DNA from: Muribaculaceae bacterium Isolate-037 (Harlan)
GTDB taxonomy: Bacteria > Bacteroidota > Bacteroidia > Bacteroidales > Muribaculaceae
Direction of reading: 5' to 3'
Length of the DNA: 64,000 nucleotides
Assembly (NCBI GenBank): GCA_003762615.1
Contig: RIAZ01000001.1
Coordinates: forward strand, 1 to 64,000
The notes below the pieces were generated by a model. The model was not told the DNA's origin, made no database searches, and saw only the letters and a program-made list of their open reading frames with translations. Shown here one piece after another: positions 17,357 to 26,100 of this stretch. The position numbers and the translations under genes were made by a program. Numbering within the stretch: position 1 is the stretch's first letter; the number at the start of each line of letters is the position of its first letter.

Positions 17357-20131
17357 TCAGTGTGCATCCAGCCAATTGTCGGCTACTCCGAACGAGGCGG
17401 TCAGCGCAACCTGTCCCGAATAGGCTCCCTCCATACCTTCTACAACTATCTTCTGAAGCACCGGAAGTTCCTCCGGGACCACGTCGAAATTCAATTCGTC
17501 ATGCACCTGCATGATCATCCTTGACTTCAATCCGGCTACCTTCATCTTATCCGCAATATCCACCATCGCCACCTTTATCACGTCGGCTGCACATCCCTGA
17601 ATCGGGGCATTCACGGCATTCCGCTCGGCATAACCCCTCACCACCGGGTTCTTACTGTTGATATCCGGCAAACGGCGTTTACGCCCCATCTTCGTGGCGA
17701 CGTAGCCTTTCTCCCGCGCAAGCTCTATCGACTCCTGCATATAGCGTTTGATTGTAGGAAACATCTCAAAATAATTATCTATCAACGTCTTTGCGTCAGC
17801 ACGTGGGATATTCAGACGTGACGACAGACCGAATGCCGAAATCCCGTATAATATACCGAAATTCGCAGTCTTGGCATGGCGTCGCTCATCCGGACTCACC
17901 TCATCCCGCTCCTTATGATAGATCTTGGCTGCCGTGATGGCATGTATGTCGTCGCCATGACGGAAAGCGTTGAGCATTGTCTCGTCATTCGCGAAATCCG
18001 CCACAAGACGCAGCTCTATCTGGGAATAGTCTGCCGAAAGGAAGAGATGACCATCATCCGCGATAAACGCACGGCGGATCTCCCTGCCCTCCTCCTCCCT
18101 CACGGGTATGTTCTGAAGATTAGGCGATGAGGATGATATGCGACCCGTGGCTGTCACAGTCTGATTGTAGACAGTATGCACCTTACCCGTCGACGGGTTT
18201 ATCGCCGCCGGAAGGGCGGTGAGATACGTGGTCAGCAATTTCTTGAGCTGACGGTATTCCAAGATCTTACCGACTATCGGATTCTTCGACGCCACTTTCT
18301 CAAGGATCTCCTCACTCGTGGAATACTGACCCGTCTTTGTCTTCTTCGCCTTTGGATCAAGTCCCAGCTTCTCAAAAAGTATCTCCCCCACTTTCGCCGG
18401 AGAGCTGACGTTAAACGTCTCACCTGCAAGTGAGTGGATATCCGATTCAAGCACTCCAAGACGCGCCTCAAGATTGGACGCGGCTTCGTTGAGTGCATCC
18501 ACGTCTATCCTCACTCCCGTAATCTCCATCTCGGCAAGGACTGCGGCAAGTGGAAGCTCCACCTTCTCAAGAAGATGCGTCATCCCCTCCTTCTCAACCT
18601 CCTTGCGCATACGTCCGGCAAGACGCATCGACAAAGCTGCCTGTTCACACGCCCAATGGGCAATCTCCTCCTGGGTGAATGCCGGTTTCTTAGCACCACG
18701 ACGCGCCGACAACACCGGCTCCGGCAGCACCTCGCAACCGAGATATATCGGGGCAAGCGTGTCTATGGAATGGCGCATCTCCGGCTGAAGAAGGTAATGG
18801 GCAAGCGACACGTCATAATAGTTTCTTATCCCGGCATCACCGTCATTCCTCAATCTGTAGGCAAGGACGTAATCACGCTTCGACTGACCCGTGACCTTCT
18901 CAATATCCTCACGCGAAAGCACGTCAAGCACTCCCGCAATGCCATTCCTACACTCTATCGGGAAATAGACACCCTCTGTGTCGGAGAGTGCGACTGCCAC
19001 GCCCTTCACCTGCGCCGTCATGTCGTTCTCACCCTCGGCAACCATGCAGATGCCGCATCTTTGAAGTACGGAGATCTTTGAAAGAATACTCTCCGCCTCC
19101 TTCCCATCGGTTATCAATTTCCAATCGACGGGCAGACATTCCGTCTGTTCCTCCTCCGGCAATGCCGTCTGATCCTCATCCGCGAAATCAAACAGTGATG
19201 CCGGGAAACCGCCGGATGACGATGCTGTGGCTGCGGGCATCGGCTTCTCCGAGGCTATGCGTTTCGACACACGGTCACGAAGAGTCTTGAACTCCAACTC
19301 CTTGAATATTGCAAACAGCTTATCCTTATCCTCCGGTTTCCTGACAAGTTCCTCCGGCTCCTCCGCTATAGGCACGTCAGTGCGGATCGTGGCAAGGAAA
19401 TATGAATCGCGGATCTGCTGCGCGTTCTCCTCCACTTTCCTCTTCAACGCACCCTTCAGTTCTCCTGTGCGGTTCAGAAGTTGCTCCACACTGCCGAAAT
19501 CCTGAATCAGCTTGACTGCCGTCTTCTCACCCACACCCGGACAGCCCGGTATGTTGTCTATCTTGTCACCCATCAGGGCAAGGAGGTCGATCACCTGCGA
19601 CGTATTCGAGAGACCGTAACGTTCGCACACCTCCTTCTCCCCACGTAGCTCGAAATCCTGACCACGGTAGGCTGGCTTATATTGGATCACGTTAGGACTG
19701 ACAAGCTGTCCGAAATCCTTGTCAGGAGTCATCATATACGTGGTGAATCCCTCCTTCTCCGCACGCTTTGCCATGGTGCCGATCACGTCGTCAGCCTCGA
19801 ATCCCTCCACCTCAAGGATCGGTATGTTGTATGCCTTTATTATCTCCTTTATTATAGGTATCGACCATCGGATATCCTCCGGAGTGGCTTCCCTACCCGC
19901 CTTATAGCTGGCATCCGCCTCGCTGCGGAAGGTGGGTCCCTTCGGGTCAAAGCACACCGCGATATGAGTGGGAGATTCCTTACGGAGAATCTCCTCAAGC
20001 GTATTGACGAATCCAAAGATTGCAGACGTATTGGTGCCGCTCTGAGTCAGACGCGGCATTTTTATCAACGCGTAATAGGCGCGAAATATCAGCGCATACG
20101 CGTCCAAAAGGAACAAGCGTTTTTCATCCAT
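17357..20131 (-). CDS. polA: DNA polymerase I
   Basis: A 924-residue repair and Okazaki-fragment polymerase. The N-terminal 5'-3' exonuclease has GFEADDVIGTMA, MTPDKDFGQLV and GDKIDNIPGCPGVGEKTA. The C-terminal polymerase shows motif A (SADYSQIELRLVADF), motif B (RRHAKTANFGILYG) and motif C (MQVHDELNFDV). The middle 3'-5' exonuclease region is degenerate: the DxE of Exo I is replaced (ICMVAEGENDM) and the YxxxD of Exo III reads HWACEQA, although the KRDYVL of Exo II remains, so proofreading is probably lost. The length is normal. Divergent from the polyprenyl synthase gene, sharing an AT-rich 120-bp promoter region. Confidence 0.93.
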   Translation of the reverse strand: MDEKRLFLLDAYALIFRAYYALIKMPRLTQSGTNTSAIFGFVNTLEEILRKESPTHIAVCFDPKGPTFRSEADASYKAGREATPEDIRWSIPIIKEIIKAYNIPILEVEGFEADDVIGTMAKRAEKEGFTTYMMTPDKDFGQLVSPNVIQYKPAYRGQDFELRGEKEVCERYGLSNTSQVIDLLALMGDKIDNIPGCPGVGEKTAVKLIQDFGSVEQLLNRTGELKGALKRKVEENAQQIRDSYFLATIRTDVPIAEEPEELVRKPEDKDKLFAIFKELEFKTLRDRVSKRIASEKPMPAATASSSGGFPASLFDFADEDQTALPEEEQTECLPVDWKLITDGKEAESILSKISVLQRCGICMVAEGENDMTAQVKGVAVALSDTEGVYFPIECRNGIAGVLDVLSREDIEKVTGQSKRDYVLAYRLRNDGDAGIRNYYDVSLAHYLLQPEMRHSIDTLAPIYLGCEVLPEPVLSARRGAKKPAFTQEEIAHWACEQAALSMRLAGRMRKEVEKEGMTHLLEKVELPLAAVLAEMEITGVRIDVDALNEAASNLEARLGVLESDIHSLAGETFNVSSPAKVGEILFEKLGLDPKAKKTKTGQYSTSEEILEKVASKNPIVGKILEYRQLKKLLTTYLTALPAAINPSTGKVHTVYNQTVTATGRISSSSPNLQNIPVREEEGREIRRAFIADDGHLFLSADYSQIELRLVADFANDETMLNAFRHGDDIHAITAAKIYHKERDEVSPDERRHAKTANFGILYGISAFGLSSRLNIPRADAKTLIDNYFEMFPTIKRYMQESIELAREKGYVATKMGRKRRLPDINSKNPVVRGYAERNAVNAPIQGCAADVIKVAMVDIADKMKVAGLKSRMIMQVHDELNFDVVPEELPVLQKIVVEGMEGAYSGQVALTASFGVADNWLDAH

Positions 20132-20198
20132 TTCGATAAATTTTCCGCTAATTTAGCAAATTAATCCTTATTGAGTGCCGTTGTTAGAGAGATTTTAT

Positions 20199-20206
20199 TA
20201 ATTTTG
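20199..20206 (+). promoter_or_regulatory. -7 promoter element for the polyprenyl synthase gene
   Basis: TAATTTTG matches the Bacteroidetes -7 consensus; the -33 element is weak. The expected transcript start near 20213 excludes an upstream in-frame start at 20171 and favours 20255 (or 20219). Confidence 0.5.
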
Positions 20207-20254
20207 CAATTGATTAGCATGACCGCGCTAATGTCCGCGGCATACTTTTTTCTT

Positions 20255-21229
20255 ATGGATCAGCTAAATTTAATTCAGAATCGCCTCAAAAAAGAATTGG
20301 GAGAGATGAACTCCATTATACATCAATCGTTGTACACACCCAACGAATTGATGAATCAAGTGGTAACCAATTATCTCACTGTCAAAGGGAAACAGATACG
20401 TCCTATAATGGTGATCCTCAGTGCCGCATTGTTCGGCAACGTCAACGAACATGTGCTTCACGCCGGCGCCGCCCTTGAAATGCTTCACAACGCTTCGCTG
20501 ATTCATGATGATGTGGTCGACGAGACTTCCCTGCGTCGCGGACGCCAGACCATCAATTCCATCTGGGGAAATCATCTCGCCGTGCTTGTCGGCGATTATT
20601 TCGTATCAAATGCCCTATCGGCAGGCATACGCACCGGTAATCTTGAGATTATCGCCGCTCTCTCCGACCTCGGCAAAGAGTTGTCGCTTGGGGAAATCGA
20701 CCAGATATGCAATGCCCGCGACCATCACTTCGACGAGCCGAGCTACATATCCATGATCAGAAAAAAGACCGCTTCCCTATTCATGAACTGCGCGAAAATG
20801 GGAGCGGAGGCTGCCGGAGCATCTGCCGAGGAATATGCTCCACTCGTGAGTTATGCCGAGCTCCTCGGGCTATGTTTCCAGATAAAGGATGACATATTCG
20901 ACTATTTCGATGATCCCGCAATCGGTAAACCCACCGGCAATGACCTGCGCGAAGGGAAAGTGACGCTCCCTCTTCTTTATGCCCTCGCCAATGCCCCCCA
21001 ACAACAGGCGCAGGAGATGAAGGAGCTGCTGAAACGCGGCAATCTCAACGACTCGGAGATCGCTATCCTAATTGACTTCGCTAAGGCAAACGGAGGTATA
21101 GAATACGCCTACTTCCGTATGGCGGAGATGCAGCAGGAAGCCGAGAGGTATCTCGACAATTATCCGGAATCAGAATGGAAGGAATCCTTCCGCGACCTCT
21201 TCAGTTTCATAATATCCCGACAGAAATAA
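20255..21229 (+). CDS. Polyprenyl (octaprenyl-type) diphosphate synthase
   Basis: A 324-residue trans-isoprenyl diphosphate synthase that condenses isopentenyl diphosphate onto allylic diphosphates, giving the side chain for menaquinone. First aspartate-rich motif LIHDDVVDETSLRRG, second motif QIKDDIFDYFDD, with GKQIRPIMV before them and a KVTLPLLYAL helix after. Small or polar residues before the first motif are consistent with a long-chain product. Start MDQLNLIQN at 20255 gives the length and N-terminus usual in Bacteroidales; longer in-frame starts (20171, 20219) lie at or before the promoter. The gene precedes rnhB by 19 bp. Confidence 0.88.
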   Translation: MDQLNLIQNRLKKELGEMNSIIHQSLYTPNELMNQVVTNYLTVKGKQIRPIMVILSAALFGNVNEHVLHAGAALEMLHNASLIHDDVVDETSLRRGRQTINSIWGNHLAVLVGDYFVSNALSAGIRTGNLEIIAALSDLGKELSLGEIDQICNARDHHFDEPSYISMIRKKTASLFMNCAKMGAEAAGASAEEYAPLVSYAELLGLCFQIKDDIFDYFDDPAIGKPTGNDLREGKVTLPLLYALANAPQQQAQEMKELLKRGNLNDSEIAILIDFAKANGGIEYAYFRMAEMQQEAERYLDNYPESEWKESFRDLFSFIISRQK

Positions 21230-21248
21230 GCACACTCCCATAATCCCG

Positions 21249-21920
21249 ATGCTTAAGCCTTACCTCTACCCCGGCATTATGGAGGCAGGATGCGACGAAG
21301 CCGGACGCGGTTGTCTCTGCGGACCCGTAAGCTGCGCAGCCGTAATCCTCCCCCCCGACTTTGAATGTCCCCAGCTGAACGACAGCAAGCAACTCACCGA
21401 GAAGAAACGTGAGGAGCTACGTCCATACATTGAGAAGCACGCACTCGCGTGGGCAGTAGTGATGGTGGATGCCGAGGAGATCGACCGCATAAACATCCTC
21501 AATGCCTCCATCATAGGCATGCACCGCGCCCTTGACGCCCTCTCCATCCGCCCCCAACACATCCTCGTAGACGGCAACCGCTTCAAACCTTACACCTCCC
21601 CCTCCAACATTGTCCAGCATGTCAATAACGTCAATATTGACAATACCGACATTACTGACAATATTGACAACGATACTATCCCCGACGGCATAATCATCCC
21701 GCATACAACCGTAGTCAAAGGCGACGCCACATACATGTCGATAGCAGCCGCCTCTGTACTCGCCAAGACCCACCGCGATGAACTGATGAAGAAACTCGCC
21801 GCCCAATACCCCGGCTACGACTGGGAAATCAACAAAGGCTACCCCACAAAAGCCCATCGCCAGGCAATCGCTCGCCTCGGTGCCACTCCCCTCCACCGCC
21901 ACACCTTCCGCCTCCTCTGA
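21249..21920 (+). CDS. rnhB: Ribonuclease HII with an Asn/Asp/Ile-rich insertion
   Basis: A 223-residue enzyme that nicks RNA-DNA hybrids and misincorporated ribonucleotides. Catalytic residues lie in EAGCDEAGRGCLCGPV (DEAGRG motif), ILVDGNRFKP and the later KGDATYMSIAAASVLAKTHRD. Between GNRFKPY and the HTTVVKGD strand, where relatives have only a few residues, there is an extra ~30-residue stretch built from N, D, I, T and V. It is encoded by repeated TATTGACAA/ATTACTGACAA-like words at about 21620-21690, which looks like replication slippage in a surface loop. All catalytic motifs are intact, so it should be active. Confidence 0.9.
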   Translation: MLKPYLYPGIMEAGCDEAGRGCLCGPVSCAAVILPPDFECPQLNDSKQLTEKKREELRPYIEKHALAWAVVMVDAEEIDRINILNASIIGMHRALDALSIRPQHILVDGNRFKPYTSPSNIVQHVNNVNIDNTDITDNIDNDTIPDGIIIPHTTVVKGDATYMSIAAASVLAKTHRDELMKKLAAQYPGYDWEINKGYPTKAHRQAIARLGATPLHRHTFRLL

Positions 21921-22140
21921 CCAACCAAAAACTATCACCCTAAGCTCTCTCATCCATCACCACTACCTCTCCACCCAATCTACCACTACTCCCTCTCCTA
22001 CAAACCACCTTCTCCCAACGACGAACCACCACCCACACAAAAAAATAAAAAGATTTAACCCAAAATATTTGGCAAAACAAAAAAAACTCCCTAACTTTGC
22101 ATCCACAAACAGCGACCCACTCCCGTGGGTACGACACCTT

Positions 22141-22221
22141 GCCCAGGTGGCGGAATGGTAGACGCGCTCGTTTCAGGTGCGAGTGCTGAGAGGCGTGCAG
22201 GTTCGAGTCCTGTTCTGGGCA
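22141..22221 (+). tRNA. tRNA-Leu (anticodon CAG)
   Basis: An 81-nt cloverleaf. Acceptor GCCCAGG pairs with TCTGGGC (one G-T), the D-arm contains GCGGAATGGTAGACGC, the anticodon stem CTCGT/GCGAG holds loop TTCAGGT with CAG at the anticodon, a long class II variable arm (TGCTGAGAGGCGT) follows, and the T-arm GCAGG TTCGAGT CCTGT is canonical. The 3' CCA is not encoded. Its 3' end is the integration site of the island that follows. Confidence 0.95.
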
Positions 22222-22223
22222 CT
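22210..22223. repeat. Island attachment site, left copy (tRNA 3' end)
   Basis: CTGTTCTGGGCACT is repeated exactly at 39112-39125. It covers the 3' strand of the T-stem, the acceptor strand of tRNA-Leu and 2 bp beyond, the usual attB position for tyrosine integrases. Confidence 0.8.
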
Positions 22224-22226
22224 CAA

Positions 22227-22267
22227 AAGCGACTTAACAAAGTGTAAATCACCAAGTTAAGTCGCTT
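22227..22267 (+). terminator. Terminator immediately after tRNA-Leu
   Basis: A 12-bp perfect stem, AAGCGACTTAAC with GTTAAGTCGCTT, then a T-rich run. It lies inside the island, so the element re-supplies a terminator to the tRNA it interrupts. Confidence 0.8.
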
Positions 22268-22279
22268 CTTTTATTTTCT

Positions 22280-22330
22280 ACAGGCAAATTACAGGCAAAA
22301 TTCAAATAATCCGCGTAACTTTTGCCTGCC
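22280..22330. other. Integrase arm-type sites, left end
   Basis: Two ACAGGCAAA direct repeats (22280 and 22291, 11 bp apart) and an inverted TTTGCCTGCC at 22321-22330. The same word occurs twice at the opposite end of the island, which fits arm-site binding by its tyrosine integrase. Confidence 0.65.
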
Positions 22331-22405
22331 GATACGCATAGACGGTATTAGGGAGTAAGGCAAATCTAAGTTGAGAATAACATCATTATTAGATTCACTT
22401 ACGAA

Positions 22406-23101
22406 TCAATCCTCATCAAATAATGAGGGTTCTTCCCTTGAGTTCATAACAAAATCAAAGCAACTTTCCATTGATTTAATTCCTATTCCAGGATAGTCGA
22501 TAAGAGCTATCATTGAGTGGATATCCTCTGAAGCAATTGCGGTATCTATTGTTTCAATTCTTTTATTCGTCTTCAACATTTTTTTCTTTTGTTCGTTTGA
22601 AAGTTTCATCCAATTGGATTTGAAAGTTTCAAACAAATCGTCAGGTGCGTTAGGATCATATAGGTATATCTCTACCGGAATATCACATTCCTTTAGGTAT
22701 CGAACCATTAAATCCATGACTACATCTTTATCTAGGCCTCCATTATTGGCACCTAATAAAGGAAAAGCTATCGATGTTATTCCTCTCTCTTGATATGAGG
22801 AAACAAATTTTTGCAATCCTCTCTCAATATAATTGTACTCACTTGGCAACTTCCAATGGGTTTTAGTCGGGAAGTTTAAAACCCAAGGAGCATTATCCAC
22901 ACCTTTATAAAGCCATAGTTTACCTACGTCTATCAGGTGGGCAGCACAATGCTGCTTGTAAACATCAAACATTATCGGGTATCTTAGTTTGAAAACCAAA
23001 GCAATACCCTTTCCCATAACACCAACACAATTCACTGTATTAACAATTGTTTGTGCCTTGGTGTTAAAGATGTTCCCATTTATAATTGTTATATCACTCA
23101 T
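22406..23101 (-). CDS. DarG-like macrodomain ADP-ribosyl-hydrolase
   Basis: A 231-residue protein. Residues ~1-150 form a macrodomain of the DarG kind: ITIINGNIFNTKAQTIVNTVN, then GVMGKGIALVFKLRYP (ADP-ribose loop) and ITSIAFPLLGANNGGLD (phosphate loop). DarG removes ADP-ribose from DNA and so neutralises DarT. The C-terminal ~80 residues are helical and shorter than the toxin-binding part of DarG1. It is the last gene of the operon: its start overlaps the DarT-like gene stop by 4 bp, the expected toxin-antitoxin arrangement. Fold assignment is strong; antitoxin role is inferred from the partner. Confidence 0.85.
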   Translation of the reverse strand: MSDITIINGNIFNTKAQTIVNTVNCVGVMGKGIALVFKLRYPIMFDVYKQHCAAHLIDVGKLWLYKGVDNAPWVLNFPTKTHWKLPSEYNYIERGLQKFVSSYQERGITSIAFPLLGANNGGLDKDVVMDLMVRYLKECDIPVEIYLYDPNAPDDLFETFKSNWMKLSNEQKKKMLKTNKRIETIDTAIASEDIHSMIALIDYPGIGIKSMESCFDFVMNSREEPSLFDED

Positions 23102-26100
23102 AATCGTCTTCCGTTTTTATAGATTAACCAACTGCCATATCTAGGGCTATTAACTTCAAAATACACCTCAAAGGGAACATCTTTTCTTATTTCTACTAAA
23201 GATGATAGATAGATATTATTCCCACGTTGACGAATGACATTGTTTTTATTAACAATTGTCGGTACATTTTCAGAATAGGATACCCTAAATTCAAAAGGGC
23301 AAATATAATCTGTACTTATTCGAATCGAGTCAACTGAATCTTTAAAAATCAGTTCTTTGTTCTGATGTTCATACAAATTAGGATTTTCAGCAACAGTCTC
23401 TTCCCACGGAGTGTCCTTAAGTTCCTCTCGTAACATTTCAGCTTGGAATGAGTCATAACAGCAAATCTCCACATTTTTCAATTTAGAGAAATCCAACTCG
23501 CCATCAACTAGGAATTCCTGTTGACGTTCATTAAAAGTGTCAAAACTATTGATATATATTTCTTTTGCTTTGATTCTATTTGGCTCTTGGATGACCTTGA
23601 AATAGATGGAAGAATCCTTTTGCATATTACCGTTACTATAATAGCACTTATCCGGCATTGCCATTAGAAGTTCTTCAATATCAAATATGAAAAACACAGG
23701 CATTGGACATTTAGGCAGCCCAAGATTATAAGCTCTTTCGTAATACTTACGGTCGCTGGAATCCTTGCCTAAGCACTCATTATAAAATTGGGTAGGTGAC
23801 TTTGGCATAAAGTAAAAACGAGCAAAACGATGAGCCGCACTAGTCCGATGAACATTAGAACCCGCACTATTGACAAATTTCCCTTCTGCATAGTTACGGC
23901 TCTGGAGTTTCATCGCCTTTATAATTTTCACGGCATTGCTCATATGAGTGAAATGATAAGCCTTAGGGCGGCGCGGGAAATGCTGAATAAAGTCAATGAT
24001 ATTTATCTGCTTCACCAACGGCATATCAGATATATCAACTTTATTATGGAACGCTCTGTTCTTGACCAAAACTGGCCAATTCCATTTATCTTTAAATCGT
24101 TCCACCATAGATTTCGAGAAGTTTATATCCAAAGAACTTGATGCGAAATCCCAATCGATATACTCTGAGAATGTTTCAAGAACATCGTTCGATAGCTTAA
24201 AATCTTCGCGTCTGCAAATAATAGTCCAATCCAAGCAATCTTTATATCGATTGAGCACCTCAAAATTGCCCATATATAAATGTTTATTTTGAGATACGAT
24301 TCGCCAATCAACGTACTCACAACATTGGCCCAGATACTGAACAACAGCTTTCCGGCTAGAAAGAATTTTCCAGTTTAGTTTATTCAGAGGGACACTTTCA
24401 AGTACAGATTCCGTTATTGGGAAATAACCATGTGATGATACTTTCATCCAATCAATTTCAGCAGATATTATGCTTTGTTTAGCTAAGCTGAAAATTAGTT
24501 TTTCATCTCCCCAAACATCTTGATTATCTTGTTGCGACAAGGCGAACCAATTCAGATTATCATTAATGTGGTCATAAATAAACTTTGCAGAAGGTATGAA
24601 GCCGCTTTGCGATGTTAACATTTGCCAGTCCCATTTATAATCAGGTTTTGACTCAACAAGAGCCATAGTCGCTGTAAGCACTTGCCTATCGAGAAGACTA
24701 TTATAATCATAATCTCCTTCAGGATATATCCTTATAATTTGAGCAATATCAACATCATCTCGCATAGAAAGCGCTTTAAAGTCGATAAATCCCTTAAAGG
24801 CTTCTATTGCTTCATTTAATTTCTGTTTGTCGGGATTACAGAATATACGACTAACCTGAGATAAATATAACCAATCGATTCTGTTTTTAAAATGAGACAT
24901 GAACCATATCTCATCACGGAGACTCTCAAAATGAGACAACAAGGCAAAGTTCCACTTATTCCTAGAATCTAAGAGAATTGACTTTACATCATCTATCCAT
25001 GCCTTTTGTTTGATTTTAAGCTTGGGATTGTACCAAAAACTATGGTCCACGGACGAAGACTGGGATAATTCATCCCAATCAATAATATTGCGGCAATCTT
25101 CAAGATCTCTAAAAATATCGAATTCACTATGCTGGCAGAAATACGAAATATCCCACCAGTAATTACGCTTCCTTACCGTAGTTTTTATAAGGTTCTTGAG
25201 CTCCTTAAAAGAAAATTGTGTAGTTAACGCATGCCAGCCTGTGGAGCATTTTTCTTTAACTGAAATGCTTGTTAATATATAAGCAATGCGATCAAGGAAG
25301 GTAATATCGAGACGTGTATCGTTAGTTAGAATTCGCGGAAATACTATAGTCCAATCCCAGTATTCGCTGAATTTCTCTAGATTGTCATTTAAGAACTCTG
25401 TACTTACATTTTGAGATAGGAACTTCCAATCCCATTTGTCTACAAAGAGTTTATTCCCGAGATTTTCTAACTTTAACTTGTAGAACATACGTTCTGTTAA
25501 AACCATCCAATCCCAAGGAAATTGAGAATCCTTATATTTAGATATAACAAATTCTATAGATGCAATGGCGGAAAATGCAGTCCAAGCACTTCTGTCATTT
25601 CCAATCATTAAATCTATATTTTCTAATGATTGAAAAAAAGCTGCGTCAGTTTGATTTGCAAAAATATATGCCCAGTTTAGTTTTTCTCCAAAAGAGTTAT
25701 AGAGTCTCTTATCTGATAGCAAGTTGGGGTTACTTGAAATAGCTTCCCAGTTCCAGTTATATGTTGGGTATTCAATTAAAATATCAACATCGCTTATTTG
25801 CTGAGATATAAACTTTTTACCATCTTCTGTAGTTACAAATTTTGAGTATCTCTCAAAAAGAGACTTATTCCATACTAGATGAGGATTACATTCAAAACCT
25901 TTCATGTAGGGCGTAGATTGCCAAGATAGCAAACCGTTGCTTTCAAGCAAATCTATAACGGAAGGAATCCATATATAGTCCTTATCATTGAATATGGCAG
26001 AAGCCAATGCTCCCTCATTCTTGCTTATTTCTGATATTATAGACTGAAAATGAGGATTTGTGGCGAACGTATTAGCCCACGTTTCATCTGTAAATACTCT

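Noticed and set aside
20171..20254. N-terminal extension of the polyprenyl synthase
   Set aside because: It spans the promoter -7 element and is absent from the family's usual N-terminus.
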